Below, in pieces: positions 44,989 through 57,614 of a stretch of DNA of 64,000 nt; the stretch's first letter is position 1, and each line of letters opens with the position of its first letter. The notes beneath the pieces were generated by a model that was not told the origin of the DNA, did not search any database, and was given only the letters and a program-made list of their open reading frames with translations. Both the position numbers and the translations under genes were made by a program. The DNA comes from Saururus chinensis. Lineage: Eukaryota > Streptophyta > Magnoliopsida > Piperales > Saururaceae. Location: positions 35,958,014-36,022,013 of the forward strand of contig CP141144.1 of the NCBI GenBank assembly GCA_035235625.1, given 5' to 3'.

Positions 44989-46690
44989 TTGGTCTACCAC
45001 AAAGATGGTATAGTAGGGGTTATTGATTCTAGAGACACTTATGTCTTAGAAAAAGAATTAAATAAAAAAATGCCTAAAAAAGAGTTAATTTATTCCAAAA
45101 TACATAAAGAGTCTGTTCCTAATACTTTATTTGAAGAAGTAATTGGATCAAGGCAACTTGAAAACAACCAATAACCCAGGGCATTGAAGGAAAGAAGACC
45201 TTCAACTTAATTGGGAGACTTATTTACAACATTAGGGGAAGACTACTTCACATTAGATGAACTCATTCTAGATAACTCTAATACCCTTAAAGAAGCTTTG
45301 TTTTCTAAATGCTCAAGAATGACAAAATGTTGTTCAAGAGGAAATAGATTCAATCAAAAAGAACAAAATCTAGAAGATTGTGGATCCATTTGAAGCGCGA
45401 AAGGCTATAGGGTATAAATGGATCTTCAAAAAAAAAATTAATGCATTTAGGTCAATAGATAAGTAAAAAGCGAGATTAAAATCCAAAGGTTCACCCAATT
45501 GTACGTGATGTACTTCAAAAAGACACACTCACCTGTGTCAAGATTTGGCTCAATTAGATGTCTCATAATAATTATTATTTTGATTAAGAGCTGCAGCAGA
45601 TTGATGTAAAAACTAACTTCCTAAATAGAGATTTAGATGAGGAGATATATATAGAACAACCCGAGGGTTTGTAATTCGTGGAGAGGAACACAAGGTGAGC
45701 AAGCTAGTAAAATTATGTATTGCTTCCAATAATCTCCAACGCAAAGGTACTTCACTTTTCACATGGTCATTAGTTAATACGGATTATAGTTAATGAACAT
45801 GATCATTGGGTGCATACCTTCTGAGATGGGAAAAAATATATGATGTTGTCCCTTTATGTAGCAAACATACTCTTGATGGGAAATGACTTAAGTATGATTG
45901 TCAATTTAAAGGAATGACTCACAATCCAATTTGAGTTTATAGATATGAGGGAGGCTTCCCACATCCTTGGGATGAAAATTGGTTGAAAAACTACTAAATC
46001 CCCTATATACAATGGTATGGGGTGGTCTAAGAGTATACCTCCTCAAACCAAGGAAGATAGACTCTAGATAGAGTCAGTGCCATATGCATAAGCTATTAGG
46101 AGCTAGATGTATGTCATGACTTGTATAAGACCTGATTTGAGTTTTGTAGTAGGGTAGTTATGCCTCTACTAAGCAGACCCTGGAATTCAACACCGACGAG
46201 TAGTGAAATGGGTATTCCCATACCTACTAGGGTCTAATAAATAAAAATTCACATATTAGGTGAAAAGTCTATCATTAGTTAGATCTAGTGATTCAGACTA
46301 TGCGGGGGATCCAGATTACAGAAAATCTACTATCGATTTTCCTTCAAGTTTGGAGGTGAGGTTGTATTTTGGGCAAGTATAAAACAAAAGAGTGTTACTA
46401 AATCTACGATGGAAGCTATATTTTATGCATGTAGTATAAAAGCTTCGAAAGAAGTTTAGATAAATTAATTTCTCACTAGGCTGTGTCTAAAAACCTGGAC
46501 TCATGCTCATATTTAGATTTATTGCGATAATATAGCTACAATCTCGACACTTAAAAATGGGGAGATTAGTGTCAGAGCTAAGCACATTGAAGTATATTAC
46601 TATTTATATTTGATGTGCTATAGAGAGAGAAAAATGACCGAGTCAGATTCCTACAACTGAGATGTTGGTAAATCTATTCCCTAAGGCCTT
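44989..46690 (+). pseudogene. Ty1/copia reverse transcriptase and RNase H remnant
   Basis: Pieces in several frames: 'EARKAIGYKWIFKKK' (45,385), 'DEEIYIEQPEGF' and 'FLNRDLDE'-like text (45,600-45,670) from RVT_2; 'EFIDMREASHILGMKIG' (45,935); 'CIRPDLSFVVG' (46,125); and RNase H text 'SSDSDYAGDPDYRKST' (46,280) followed by a degraded 'STMEAEYIA' block (about 46,405). Order and spacing match copia pol. Many stops and small deletions; total length is somewhat short of a full copia RT-RH. It belongs with 44,517-44,965 and the LTR that follows. Confidence 0.85.
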
Positions 46691-46816
46691 AATGATATCT
46701 ATTTACTTGACATGCTCATAGTATTAGCCTTTGACAAGACTAGCACATGACGATGTTGAACCATATTAGTCATTCATCTATAGTGGGGGATGCTATACCA
46801 TATGACCCTTTCACGC

Positions 46817-46827
46817 ATAGTGGAGGA
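46817..46827 (+). other. Polypurine tract-like site of copia element
   Basis: 'agtggaggat' lies immediately before the TGTAGGACC LTR start. A near copy, 'agtgggggatg', is at 46,783. Copia elements typically have 'agtgggagat' here. Confidence 0.55.
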
Positions 46828-47529
46828 TGTAGGACCTAGGTCTGGGCTCGGGCCTATATGGTCATCCTTGTTTATAGTTTGGTGATCCAATATAGACCAT
46901 GGGGTCCAAGGACAATGGGGACAGTTGTGCGATCTCACACAAACCATCCTGACGTACATTCTAATGGGATCCATATCTGACATATACACACACTAAGCAT
47001 GTGACTAGGGTGTACATATTCAGCTTGTGGGCCTGACCTTAGGATATGTATCTTTGGTAGGACCCATTGTTAGTGAGGGGTATCACGACCATGGTTGCGT
47101 GCCTGGGCTTGGTGTGATCGAGCCCGCATTCGTTGCATTAGAGCCTCTATATAATACGTGTAGAGTACAGATGTAGGCCCATGTGACTTAAGGTCGTTTA
47201 GAGAGAGAGTATATAAGGGATAAGAATAGTGGAAAGCCCTAATCTATTCCCTTCCCTCTCCCCTCTCTCCCAACACGCCCCCACCTTCTCTCTTTCTTTG
47301 TTGGCATGATTTAATAAGTGAAAGTGGAACATGAATTGCGAAGCGTGCCACCAACTTGATTCAAGAGAGGAATTAAAAGAGGGCTTAGGCACCACATCAA
47401 GGGCTCTACAAATGATTGCAATGGGATTTGAGGGATCTACACATAATTGACAATGTATTTCCTGTCCTCTCTTTATTTAATTGATATTCAATTGTGTGCA
47501 AGCGTTAGGTTGAAGGGCATCCCAAGGCA
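46828..47529 (+). repeat. Copia 3' LTR (putative)
   Basis: Begins TGTAGGACCTAGGTC directly after a polypurine tract and contains a TATA-type 'gtatataagggat' near 47,210 followed by a CT-rich stretch. The proposed end CA is at 47,529 within 'catcccaaggca'. The last ~90 bases match 670-770 near the window start, where a similar LTR end precedes 'aaatatgtaag'. It does not resemble the LTR-like region at 24.4-25.4 kb, so linking the 5' and 3' parts to one element is uncertain. Confidence 0.6.
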
Positions 47530-47835
47530 AATTAGCCCCAAAGGTAAGTTTACATTCTTCCTTTGTCCGAATTTGATTATTTTTATACTATCCCAATAAT
47601 TGTTTATTTCTTATGAATGCTTGATTTTTATTTGCATGCATATATGGAGATGTTGGAAAAAGACAAGATTTTCTCAATTGCGCCACCTCTTGGGCTCGTA
47701 TCCTCTCACTCTTCCGGTGTGTTACCACTCTACAGCCCAAACTAAAAAATATTTTCCAACAGCAAAGAGTCAACCTAACTCATGTATGTTCAGCAACAGT
47801 TTGGGCTACTTAGTGGGGGTTTTCAGTCATTATTA

Positions 47836-47937
47836 CACCCTCTATTTCATTCTAAGTGTTGTATTTAATATTTCAAAAATAATAATTTTTATTTATTTTG
47901 AAAAATAATATAGCACACTTAATTTGGAATAGAGGAG
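47836..47937. mobile_element. Stowaway-like MITE, 102 bp
   Basis: Terminal inverted repeats of about 25 bp (left CACCCTCTATTTCATTCTAA, right end reading CTCCTCTATTCCAAATTAAG on the other strand), followed on both sides by 'gtgt'. Flanked by TA on each side (47,834-47,835 and 47,938-47,939). The interior is AT-rich. This matches the Stowaway (Tc1/mariner) MITE pattern. Confidence 0.8.
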
Positions 47938-47959
47938 TATTATGTTTAAGTTTCGGTCC

Positions 47960-48572
47960 ATCAACTTGCATCTCATGGCAAGGACTCCATTCCAAGACAT
48001 GTAGTGGTTTCCCTGGTTGGACATTTAGAGCAAAACTCAGGTAAAACTATGTTAGGACATCAGTGTACATATATTCTCTGCGTTCAACAGAGTAATATTG
48101 AATCACTCGAAAACAATTTCAGTAGAATTTAAATGAAACACCCGAATATATAAGTGAAAAAATCAGTATATAGCAGACTGATACTGTCAAAAACAGTAAA
48201 AGTTTTTTCAGGATTAGTTTTATTACTATAGCTGGGTTTTCAGCTCGAATAATCAATTGCAAAACAAAATTACATTTTAGAAATAAGCAAAATACATTTG
48301 ATTGGGGCATTCCGAGAATCAAACTCGGGACCTCTCGCACCCAAAGCGAGAATCATACCACTAGACCAACTGCCCTTGTGCATTTGCATAACCCTAATAG
48401 GCTCTTAAATTTAGGTACCATAAACATGTTGGAGCCCTAAAGTCAAAGATGATATAGAGAGGAGCCAAATAGTCTCACTGAGATGGGAAATAGTCTAATT
48501 TTACTATTGATTTCTAAATCTTCATCCAAGTTTGAACCAGATGCAAAATTGAGGTTTTAACAAAAAAATTGA
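47960..48572. repeat. Duplicated segment around tRNA-Pro, copy 1
   Basis: Aligns in direct orientation with 50,030-50,560: 'aggactccat', 'gagta.tattgaatcactc', 'actgatactgt.aaaa', 'ttggagccc.taagtcaaagatgatat', 'agtctcactga'. This copy keeps the whole tRNA-like gene. Separation is about 2.05 kb. Confidence 0.8.
48304..48375 (-). tRNA. tRNA-Pro (anticodon TGG), possibly a pseudogene
   Basis: A 72-base cloverleaf on the minus strand: acceptor GGGCAGT with 3' AATGCCC plus discriminator C, D-arm GGTCTAGTGGTA, anticodon stem CTCGC / GCGAG around loop TTTGGGT (anticodon TGG), and T-arm CCGAG TTTGATT CTCGG. No intron. Two departures from the normal plant gene: a mismatch at acceptor position 6 (G opposite A), and T-loop C56 changed to T, which also weakens the B box. 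An A-box (TGGTCTAGTGG) is intact and a TTTT run lies about 10 bases downstream. The structure is certain; whether it is transcribed and charged is not. CCA is not encoded, as expected for eukaryotes. Confidence 0.88.
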
Positions 48573-50029
48573 AAAAGGTCTTTAAGTTTGGAGTCCTAGA
48601 GTTGACTATAAGAAAATTTGATACAGCTGGTTAGATCATTATGTTATAAAATAGGACATGAATATAAATGTTTTACAGTCAGATTTGAATTTGAGTCTCC
48701 ACTTGACAATTGGAGCTTTGAACATTGAAAATTTAGCTAAATTATTCCGCATTCAAGAAAGAAATAGTATATATTAATAACATTTAAATACTAAAACAGT
48801 TGAGAGCCGGTGGATCGTGATCCACGGGCGTAGTGAGGTAGTGACTTTGTCGCCCGTTCTGCTATGGCAGTGCGATAGTAATTGCATGGTGGATATTCGT
48901 GCCTGGTGTGTAGTAATTCCCATTAATAACATATGTTGTTATATTCAAGGAAGTCAATAAAGGAATCGTGCCACTTGCAGTCTTCCATGGAGCTTAATTC
49001 AAGAACCTATATTATAGAGTTGAATCAATGGCGCCAACGGAGGCAAATGAAATCTGAAAACTGTAATATACCTAGGAATTTATTATTATTTATGTTTTGC
49101 TTCACTAATTATGATCTTTAAAACTGTTCACGTTATCTAATAGTCATGGCATATATAAGGAATTCCATGCCGGCCAACCATGGGAATGAGCTTGTTTTTT
49201 AAAACCGTTAACAAATTTCATGGACTCCCTCCGTCCATTAATAGCTATATTTTGTTTTTACAAAAATTTGTACATTTTGAAAACCAAAATATAAATATTT
49301 ATTTACATATGACACTATTGCGTTATTTCAGGAAAAAATTGAAAACGTAAAAAATATTGTGTCCGACATCATGATCAGAGGAAACTAATATTCTGCGGAT
49401 TAGGTGGAGAGATGCTTTTGATTACCTCTTCAGACCTTACACGTCAATGTGCCAACAATCAAGGATAAAGAAGCGATAGTTTTAAAAAAACCATACTTGT
49501 ATTCCAACCATACTAGTCCTTAACGCAAAAATTGGACCATCCGGCAAACATCAATATCCATCAAAATGAGTGAGAATGTATATGCCTGTTTGGCAACCAC
49601 TTTATAAGTCAAAAGTCATTTTTATGATAAATATAAAATATTAAATTATAAATAAAATACCTTTAGAAGTAAATTTTCGTAGGAAAAGGGTTATTAAGGA
49701 AATGGCATTTCTTTTGGTTTTCAAACTATTGGCAAACGTGGCTATACAATCTTGAAGTTAATTAGAAGGAGCTCACTTGAAGGATTTTTTTAGCCAAGCT
49801 ACATGTGGATGGTAGGTCCTAACATGGTATATGGAGGATTAACAAGGTACATAGCTACATAGTATGGTCCTAGCCTAGTCACTTTGTGGATATATACTGT
49901 GTTTGACATCGATGTATAATGGTAATATTTGGATGAACCATGGTCATGGAGCCTAGACATAAAAACATTTTCCTACTCAAACGAGTCACTTGAAAAAGAT
50001 TACCTTTTATTAGTATTGTGTGTGAGCTC
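48573..50029. other. No gene recognised between duplicated tRNA segments
   Basis: 1.45 kb without domain or RNA matches. At 49,226 there is a Stowaway-like single end (ACTCCCTCCGTCC) without a visible partner. Frames are short. Confidence 0.4.
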
Positions 50030-50560
50030 AAGGACTCCATATTCCTAGACATACTGGTTTACAGTGGTTGCACATTTTGTGCCGATCTCAGGTAGAATGA
50101 TGGTAGAAGATCATTATACATATCGTCTCTTTGTCCAATAGAGTACTATTGAATCACTCAAAAATAACTTGAGTGGAATTTGACATACTAAAAAACAAAA
50201 AGTTCAAAAAATTCACTTGATAGCCAGCTGATACTGTAAAACCAAGTAAAAGCTGTCCCCCCCCATTCTAAATAGCTTGGTTTCAGTTCGAATAATAATG
50301 TGGACAACAAAAAGTGAGAATCATACCACTAGACCAAATGCCTATATATATATATAGGAGATAGACACTTATATTTATTACAAGAAACAAGTTGGAGCCC
50401 CTAAGTCAAAGATGATATATTGAGAAGAGTTGTTACTGCTAGCCAAACAGTCTCACTGACCAGGGGAATTACTCAAAATTTACTATACATGATCTCTAAT
50501 TCTTCATCCTAGTATAAACCATGTGCAAACATGAGGTGTAGCAAAAAATGAGGTATCTAG
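50030..50560. repeat. Duplicated segment around tRNA-Pro, copy 2
   Basis: Partner of 47,960-48,572. It contains a (C)8 run near 50,258 and has lost about 70 bases covering the anticodon and T arms of the tRNA. Confidence 0.78.
50311..50342 (-). pseudogene. 5' half of a tRNA-Pro gene
   Basis: The minus strand reads GGCATTTGGTCTAGTGGTATGATTCTCACTTT minus its first G, that is the acceptor 5' strand, D-arm and start of the anticodon arm, then stops. Compared with the intact copy at 48,304-48,375, it keeps the canonical ...CATTTGG that the other has mutated to CAGTTGG. It is a truncated relic. Confidence 0.75.
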
Positions 50561-51539
50561 TTGTTCACTTTTTTTGCCTTCTTTTTATCCTTTCAATTAT
50601 TCATTCATACTTTCTGAAATGGCTCATAGATGAAGAAAATGGGTGGGTGTAATAATATAAGCTTGCTAAAATGAACTTTGTGATTAAATCCACTGTAGAA
50701 TTATATTTGATCAATGCAAAACGTCCCCAATGAAATGTAAAATGACTTAATGTAAACATAAATTAAAAAATAGTTTCCATTTTGAATTCTGTCTGAATCC
50801 GAGGAACATATAACATTTTTCTTGGTGCTAGAACTGTTATAGTTGTAGTTTTCAGCGAAGAAAACCAAGTGGACATCACAAATGTCTATCAAGCTTGCGT
50901 CAAAATACATTTGTTAAATGTACATACCATTATAAAATAATATTATGTGGGGAATTTTGAGTATCAAATTTGTAAGAATATATAAGTCATATATCAAGTT
51001 TTTTTGCTAATTGTTTTGTCAAAATTATATCTAGAAACCTTAGGATGTAATAAGTCTTATAATCTAATGGGAGGTTGTTGTGGTCAAGTTGAATTTAGAA
51101 TTGAAAGATTTGAAAAATAGGAGCAGATGTGTTCTTACGGCTCAACATAGAAGACTAAAATATGTTGAAAGTTTTTAAAGCTTATTTAGATTATATTCAC
51201 TTACCAAAATCTCATGGAGAAGTTTTAGAAGTGATTTCAAGAGTTTCAGGAGGTTTTAGGGTAAAAAGGGCAAGATGGTAAAAAGATAGAAAAAATAATC
51301 AATCACTGCACAATATGAAGAAGAAAACGATCAATCTACAACTAATTATGCCCTGTGTAAACTGAAGTCAAGAGTTACCGATCGATCACTAAGATTAATC
51401 GATCAATAGCTTGAAGTATTGCATGTAAACAAACAATAAACAATGGGTTGCGACAAGGACTAGTTACCCTAATTAAGCTATTCCAAATTCAATTTCTTTC
51501 TTTATTGAAGACAAATACTTGACTTAGAGAGCTTTATAT
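50561..51539. other. No gene recognised
   Basis: AT-rich, about 1 kb, stops in all frames. 'gatcgatc'-type palindromes occur near 51,380-51,410 ('accgatcgatcactaagattaatcgatcaata') but without further structure. Confidence 0.4.
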
Positions 51540-52090
51540 GGGTTATGAAATTATGAATTTTTAGGGAAAAAAACCCAAGAGATTAGAGAAGAAGGGTTTA
51601 TACTTTTTGTATATTATTTTCTAAGGCGGGTTTACGCGAAGCTTTGAGTTGAAGATCAATGGTGAATTCATGAAGCTTTTCCAAAACTAAGAAAATTTCA
51701 CATAGAGATTTTAATGAGGAGTTGCAGTATACCTTTGATGGGGAAATTGAAGATTCTAAAGAGGCCAAAGTCAATACAACAAGAAGATCTTGTTGAAGGC
51801 TAGAAGAAGACAAAGCGATGAGGAAGAAGTTTTAAATGATTGAGGAAGAAGTCAATACAAAGATTTGTAAGAATCTAAACGAAAGGACTTTTTGTTTAAC
51901 TCAAAACAATGGTTGGTGGTTACTTGTGTCGATTTAAATTATATTACTTGCTAATAGTGAATTGAGAGAATATCTACTTAATTTTGATATGTATAAAAAT
52001 TTTACGCAAAGAAGCTAGCATTCGTAATCTTTATCTTTTATTGATAATTAGTCTATTAGTAATCTAGTGATCCGTTATACTCTTCTAAAC
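51540..52090 (+). repeat. Copia-type leader/5' gag remnant, copy 2
   Basis: Direct-orientation partner of 1-700. It leads into the gag-like coding remnant at 52,100. Frames of 60-70 codons on the minus strand in both copies are not conserved well enough to suggest a gene. Confidence 0.5.
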
Positions 52091-52099
52091 ATATATTAA

Positions 52100-52640
52100 A
52101 CTCAAACAATTCTTAGTGTTAACTAAGAAAACTAAAAAGCCTTGAGAGAGAGTTAAAGAAGAAAGATGATAAACTACTTTTGTCTTCGCAAGAGGCAAAT
52201 AGGTTAGTGGAATTAAATAACAAACTCCAAAGAGAGATACATAACCTTAAGAAAGATCTAGAAAATAAAAATTAGAGGTCTAATGCTCTCAATAAAGAAC
52301 TCATGTCCTCAAAAGAGAAATTAGATGAATTCAAGAGTGATAAAAAGAAGTTAGAAACTATGCTTAGCATTGGTCAAACAAACAAGATGTGCCTTGGTTT
52401 TAGGAATTGTTTGTCCACCCCCATAGCTGAACCTACTATCTTTGTGAAGGCAAAAACGAGTGACTAAAAAATCTTTATATAGTACCTAACCTACCTAGGT
52501 CAAGGGTTAAAGGTAGAGGGATAGGTTCTAGGATTGTGGATGTGTGTGACATTTGTCATGGTGAGACCCATACTAAAAAGAATGTCCTAAGAATTACCCT
52601 TTCAGACTTAAGTCTAAGAAGATGAGAAGAAACACACTGC
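52100..52640 (+). pseudogene. Copia-type gag coiled-coil and C-terminal remnant
   Basis: The plus-strand frame reads 'LRKLKSLERELKKKDDKLL', 'EANRLVELNNKLQREIHN', a stop, 'NALNKELMSSKEKLDEFKS', 'KKLETMLSIGQTNKMCLGF' and 'PTIFVKAKTSD'. A Lys/Glu-rich heptad-like region followed by 'K..LGF......TIFVKA' is common in plant copia gag proteins before the zinc knuckle. Downstream (52,540-52,600) 'CDICHGE.HT'-like text is a decayed knuckle in another frame. Stops and frameshifts throughout; nothing of pol follows. Confidence 0.65.
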
Positions 52641-54071
52641 CTACCCCTACTACCCCTAAGTTTTTTTATTTTATAGCATTTTACTTTGTTTTTACATGTA
52701 TTTAATTCATAGATTTTGAAAATATAAACAAAAAATATAATATGCCAAAAACACAAAAAAATTAGTGTAGCTTTTTCTTGAGTTTGCGATTGGTTTTGTT
52801 TTAGTTTTAGATAAGTTCAACTCTTAAGACATATTGAGATTAATTTTCTTTTAATATGGAAAGAAACATAATTAGTGTTCAAACATTCCTTAATGAAGAC
52901 AAAGTTACACTAAGGAAGGTGAAGATTTATTTGATTTTCTCTTACTTAATGTTGTAATTTTCTTATTTTAAAAACTTGCACACATTATGTTGAGACTTAA
53001 GTCACTTTTATGTATGAACATAAAGAGAGAATTTTTAAACATAAGTTGACTTAGGTATTTGGATTTTAGTAAAGTCAAAGTGATCAAATTAGAGGATCAT
53101 TAGCTAGATTTCTATTTAGAATTCAAAAAGAAAAGAAGATTTGATGTAATCTACTGAAATATTAATGAGTCTTATGTATATTAATATCTCTTTTAATAAT
53201 AAAATTCTCATCGTAAAGATGATGAGGAAGGGCTACCTACTTAGGTCAGCATATGGTAGTGTGCAACTCTCATAACATCAAGAAAAATGAAGTAAAAAGA
53301 AAGAAAAAGAAAAAAAACTTGAATGATGCAAGTAGAGAAGATTTCGAAAAAGTTAAGCCCTAGAAAAATAATTTGAGGAAAAATATCACATCTCAAGCAT
53401 GGGCATATTGATTATGAGCTTTTGAATTTTTTTATTCTTCAAGGAAAATCATCTAGTTGAAAAATGTGAACTTAGTTTTTACAAGGATTTGAATAAATTT
53501 GTCTCAGTTTGGTTAAGAGTGATTTTGCGATATTCAAAATTAAAAGAGACAAAAGTTGACTACATAAGTGGTTTTTCTCAAAGATTATCAAAATAGGACT
53601 AACATGTCAAAAAAAAGAGAATAAAATTAACAATCATATACAAATTGGGTTAACTAATCTAAGGCAAGGTATTAATTAATATAATATGTGGATGCACTAA
53701 GTTTAAACGAAAAATGATTGAAAATTCATCAAAAGGTGCTCAATTTTGATGTTATATTTTTATATTGAGTTCTTGATCTCAAATTGAAGTACTTTGAAAG
53801 GAATTCAATGTTTTCGAACATTAGAATTTCTCATGATTTATTTTTTAAATATTTTTTAAAACAAAATGTTTTGATTGCTCAAAGTTTTTAAAGCACATCT
53901 TAAAAGTTAAAGTAATAATTAACTATATTTTTTTAAAATAGTTTGATTGCTGATATTTTTTTTTCCTAAAAACATTTTGAAATGATTTTTCTTAATTTTA
54001 AATTTTCAAATGGTCGTTTGAATTGTTGAACATTTAAATTCTATTTTTACTTATTTCTTAGAACAATATTA
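52641..54071. other. No gene recognised, AT-rich
   Basis: 1.4 kb of AT-rich sequence with stops in all frames. A short purine run lies near 53,290. It may be decayed retroelement but has no recognisable motif. Confidence 0.4.
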
Positions 54072-55002
54072 TGTGGGTATTCATTGTGTATAATTAAACC
54101 TTTTACAAGTATACAAGGTAATTCTACTAGGATAAGCACTTAAGGCTTGTCGAACTTGAGGGACGGATGAATTAATTACTAAATGTAAGAGAGAATTCGC
54201 TGATTGAAAATTTAAAAAACTTAAACTTAAATTAACAAAGAAAGTAATCAAACTAAACTAAAAAGAAGAGATCAATATAATGACAATCACTTAGAAAATC
54301 GAATCCACTATAAAACCATAATGTCCTTCACATTTAGTCTAAAGCTAGTGATAATATGAATAATTATTCTCTACTATAAGCTAGAATTAGTTTAGAAAGA
54401 ATTATTAATTAAATCAATGGCATAAATTATTTTCGACAATAGCACGATCGTCCACACGAAACTAAACTAAGGCATGACTCATCAAATCTTAGTATGACTC
54501 ATTAAGTTTATTAATCACATGAGCATTAAAATTATTACATAACCATCTCATCTAAATCACAAAAAATATAATCAATGTAAATCTCAAAACGACATCAATC
54601 TAACATTTACATGACAATAAATCAACATAGATTTGAATAAACTTGAAAAACTCTTCTATTAAAAAGAAAATCCTTATCTTACAATTGTCATTAATCACAA
54701 CTAAGATTTAATGTAAAAAATAAATAAAATTTATTTATAGTTTCATCAACTACTAAGTAAAATAAAAACCTAGCCTTGCATGGTAGAAGAAGGCTTTTCA
54801 ATCTTTATTAAAACATCTGATTGTTTCTCCATCTTCTTCTCTCCTTTTCTCTTTACAAAATCTAGTGGAATTCATTAATTTTGAGCCTCATATTGCTTTA
54901 TATAGGCATAAGAGTCATAGGAGGAGTTCTAATAGAAAAATAACTCAAAATCTGCTTAGCATGGGAAACTACACGTTATCCGATTCAAATGCCCTACATT
55001 CC
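54072..55002 (-). repeat. LTR of family A, 3' part
   Basis: On the minus strand it aligns with the second half of 12,821-13,812: 'gattttgtaaagagaaaaggagaga', 'caaggctaggtttttattttacttag', 'gacaattgtaagata', 'caaatctatgttgatttattgtc' and 'gtgatttagatgagatgg'. It extends about 450 bases further, ending near 54,072. Together with 57,615-58,114 it forms one LTR interrupted by the unit at 55,003-57,614. Confidence 0.72.
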
Positions 55003-57614
55003 TGTAACATCCCTAATCGTAAGTAATTTTTTTTACTTGTATGTGTTTGTTCTATTTTCTTGGTTGATTGGAATCATATTATTATGTTTATTATAACGAT
55101 ATAGGGTATAAGGGGTGTAGGCTTTTAGTTGTGAGGGGCCCCACTGTGGCAAGGGGGGTATAAACTTGGTGAGGAGGGGCACTTCGGAAAATGGGGGGTC
55201 TGGCCTTGCTATGGATGCATTGCAAAGGAGTCTTAGTGGAATTGGTGGAGAAATTTCATAGAAACTAGGTTTCGACTTGAGGGGTGGTGATTAGGGCGTA
55301 CCCTAGAAAATAGGGGAGTGGTTAGCAAGGGGTCCAGGGGGCGGACACACCAGTCCTATGGTGGGCCATTTTTGTTATGCACGTCCCCTATAATTTAGGA
55401 GAAGGGTTATCAAGGACTCTGGTTCAGCCATTTCTGATTAGCACACCTCCTATAAAATAAGAGATTGGTAAACAAGGAGACTAGGTGAGGGTGGATGCAC
55501 AAAGCCATTGTCCAACCTCTTCTTTTCATTTTTTTTCCATCAAAAACACCACGAGCTTCAGCAGTTGAAGAGGTGGGGAGGCCAACACCATCAAACTCAG
55601 GATGAGTGAGGGAGCAAGGTTGTAGCGGTGGGCTGGTAGAGGTAGGATATTCTTTTTACACTCCTAATCATGCTTATAACATAAAGCCCTAAAACTAATT
55701 GATGTGATGTGTTACAAAGCCCATTACCCAGAATTTTCTTTCTTGTCTACTGTAAGATATGCATGTTCTCTCCTTCTAGGCTGATGATAGGCAAGGACGG
55801 AATTGTGATTTGATTACTAATTGTGTTTTCCTCTCTTTCCAAAGTCTTTAGACCTATACTTTGCTGAATTATATTCTCCATATGGTTAAGTTTTGAGTCC
55901 TACATGCTGTTAATATGATGTATTTCAGCTGAAAATCATTAGGATTAGTTGAGGTTCTCCATTTTGTTTCAGCTTGAATTGTTAGGGTCGGTCTCATGTA
56001 GTTTTATGTTGTGATTAATCCATACTCTAGTTGCATTATTCTTTGGTTTTAGTCATGGTCTTGATGCAAACGGGTAGTCATTAGACCTATATACCTTGCT
56101 GAATTATATGTTGTATAGGGTTAATTAAGTATAGAATCTTCCATGTCTTGGCTAATATATAAATCTGTTTGCTTTATTATTCAATTTTTATTCAATGTCT
56201 TGTTGCTGCAACCAGAAAGTTTATTTGATCTATACCTTGCTGATCCATATGTCTATGTAAAGATTGATTATTGGCTGAATTATGGGTTGACATAATAATG
56301 AATGATGCGATTATAGTGCATAGATACTGAATGTATGAAATTTTTTCAGGGGTGAACTGAAGGTTGTGTTCCAAACAAGTATAATTGTCTTACGATTGCC
56401 TAAGCTTGCATAAATGAATAATTTTAACCCAGACCAATGGCACTGAGATGATTATAATGTCTAGCTTACCTACTATGATCAGGATTGCAACCCACTGAGT
56501 TCAGTTTTACCTTGTGGTTGGATTGACGTGGATGGCGCAAACCGTTGTAATCTCTTAAATTGAACTGAGCCTTAGGTGCGTAAAACCCCTAAATGCTAAT
56601 GCAAATAATGGTATTAGTGTTGTCTTCTGATTAATGTTTGAACTACCTATGAATAGAAGAGAATATAACTGAATTGTATCATATGGCTGATTTAGAGTTC
56701 AAGCATGCTCACTCTAATAGCCATGGCGACACTGTCAGGTTTTATGGCCTCTGCACTTTTGGAGCTTTGGTTCCCAACTCTCTTTTGAGCATTTTGTGTG
56801 CATCTAGGATTTTGAGTATCATGGAAGGCTCATCTACCTCCGGCTAACATCTCCATCAGCATGATGGTAACCTCATCTTTAGGACAATGGCTTATTCGAG
56901 TGGATCTCTACGGATGCTAGGATTTAATGTTACTATACAATTTTCTCCTTTGAGCAGGAGTCCATATTCGAGTAGCAATAGATATAATTGTTTCCCAAGC
57001 ATAGTCTAATTAAACTTGAGTTGATATTCTCCTTTATTATCTCAAGGTCGAATTCTATGAGTATTGCTTAACATCGACATATAGTGTGTAATTTGCTATT
57101 GTGTATTGGTGATGTTGTAACCGGTGTCAAATAGCACATTATCTATATTTTCCTCTTGTTTCTATATCCATCTTCTTGGTTTGACTATGAGTGGTTTTTC
57201 TAGCATCTTACTGAGTATTAATGGAAATACTCATACATCTCTACTATGCATAGTTTCAAATTCATAGTAGCAAGTTTTCATTAGCGAGAGATACACAGTG
57301 CTAGTAGGGTAGACTTCTAAAGTTATTAGTACTATAGATTTTATGTTAATGTTGATTTGTAATATGGCATTGTGTTGCCCAAAATACTATTTCATGTTAT
57401 TTCATTTATGTTATTGCACTTGCACTTAGATGTGATTCTGGATTGTGACAATTTTACATCTTTAGGTGGTTTATTTTAATGATATATGATGTTTGGCCTC
57501 GTATAACAACACTCTGAGTTTCGTATTGTCTCATATTCGTCTATTATAGGAGCGTTGGGGGACGAAAAGGGGGAACGGGGGCAAGGGGGAGCCATGATAA
57601 CCCATGGTGTTACA
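55003..57614 (+). mobile_element. Solo-LTR-like unit of family B with ATTCC target duplication
   Basis: 2,612 bp, beginning TGTAACATCCCTAATC and ending ATGGTGTTACA (7-bp inverted ends TGTAACA/TGTTACA). ATTCC flanks it on both sides (54,998-55,002 and 57,615-57,619). On removal, the LTR of family A is restored. No gag or pol is inside, so it is a very long solo LTR or a non-autonomous element. Internal features: purine/GC-rich 5' part, 'tttttacactccta' motif at 55,650, GC-poor 3' part. A truncated copy is at 6,865-8,172 and related fragments are at 20.1-22.2 kb. Confidence 0.82.

Noticed and set aside
49226..49330. Second Stowaway-like MITE
   Set aside because: Only one end (CTCCCTCCGTCC) is visible; no inverted partner or TA-flanked right end was found nearby.
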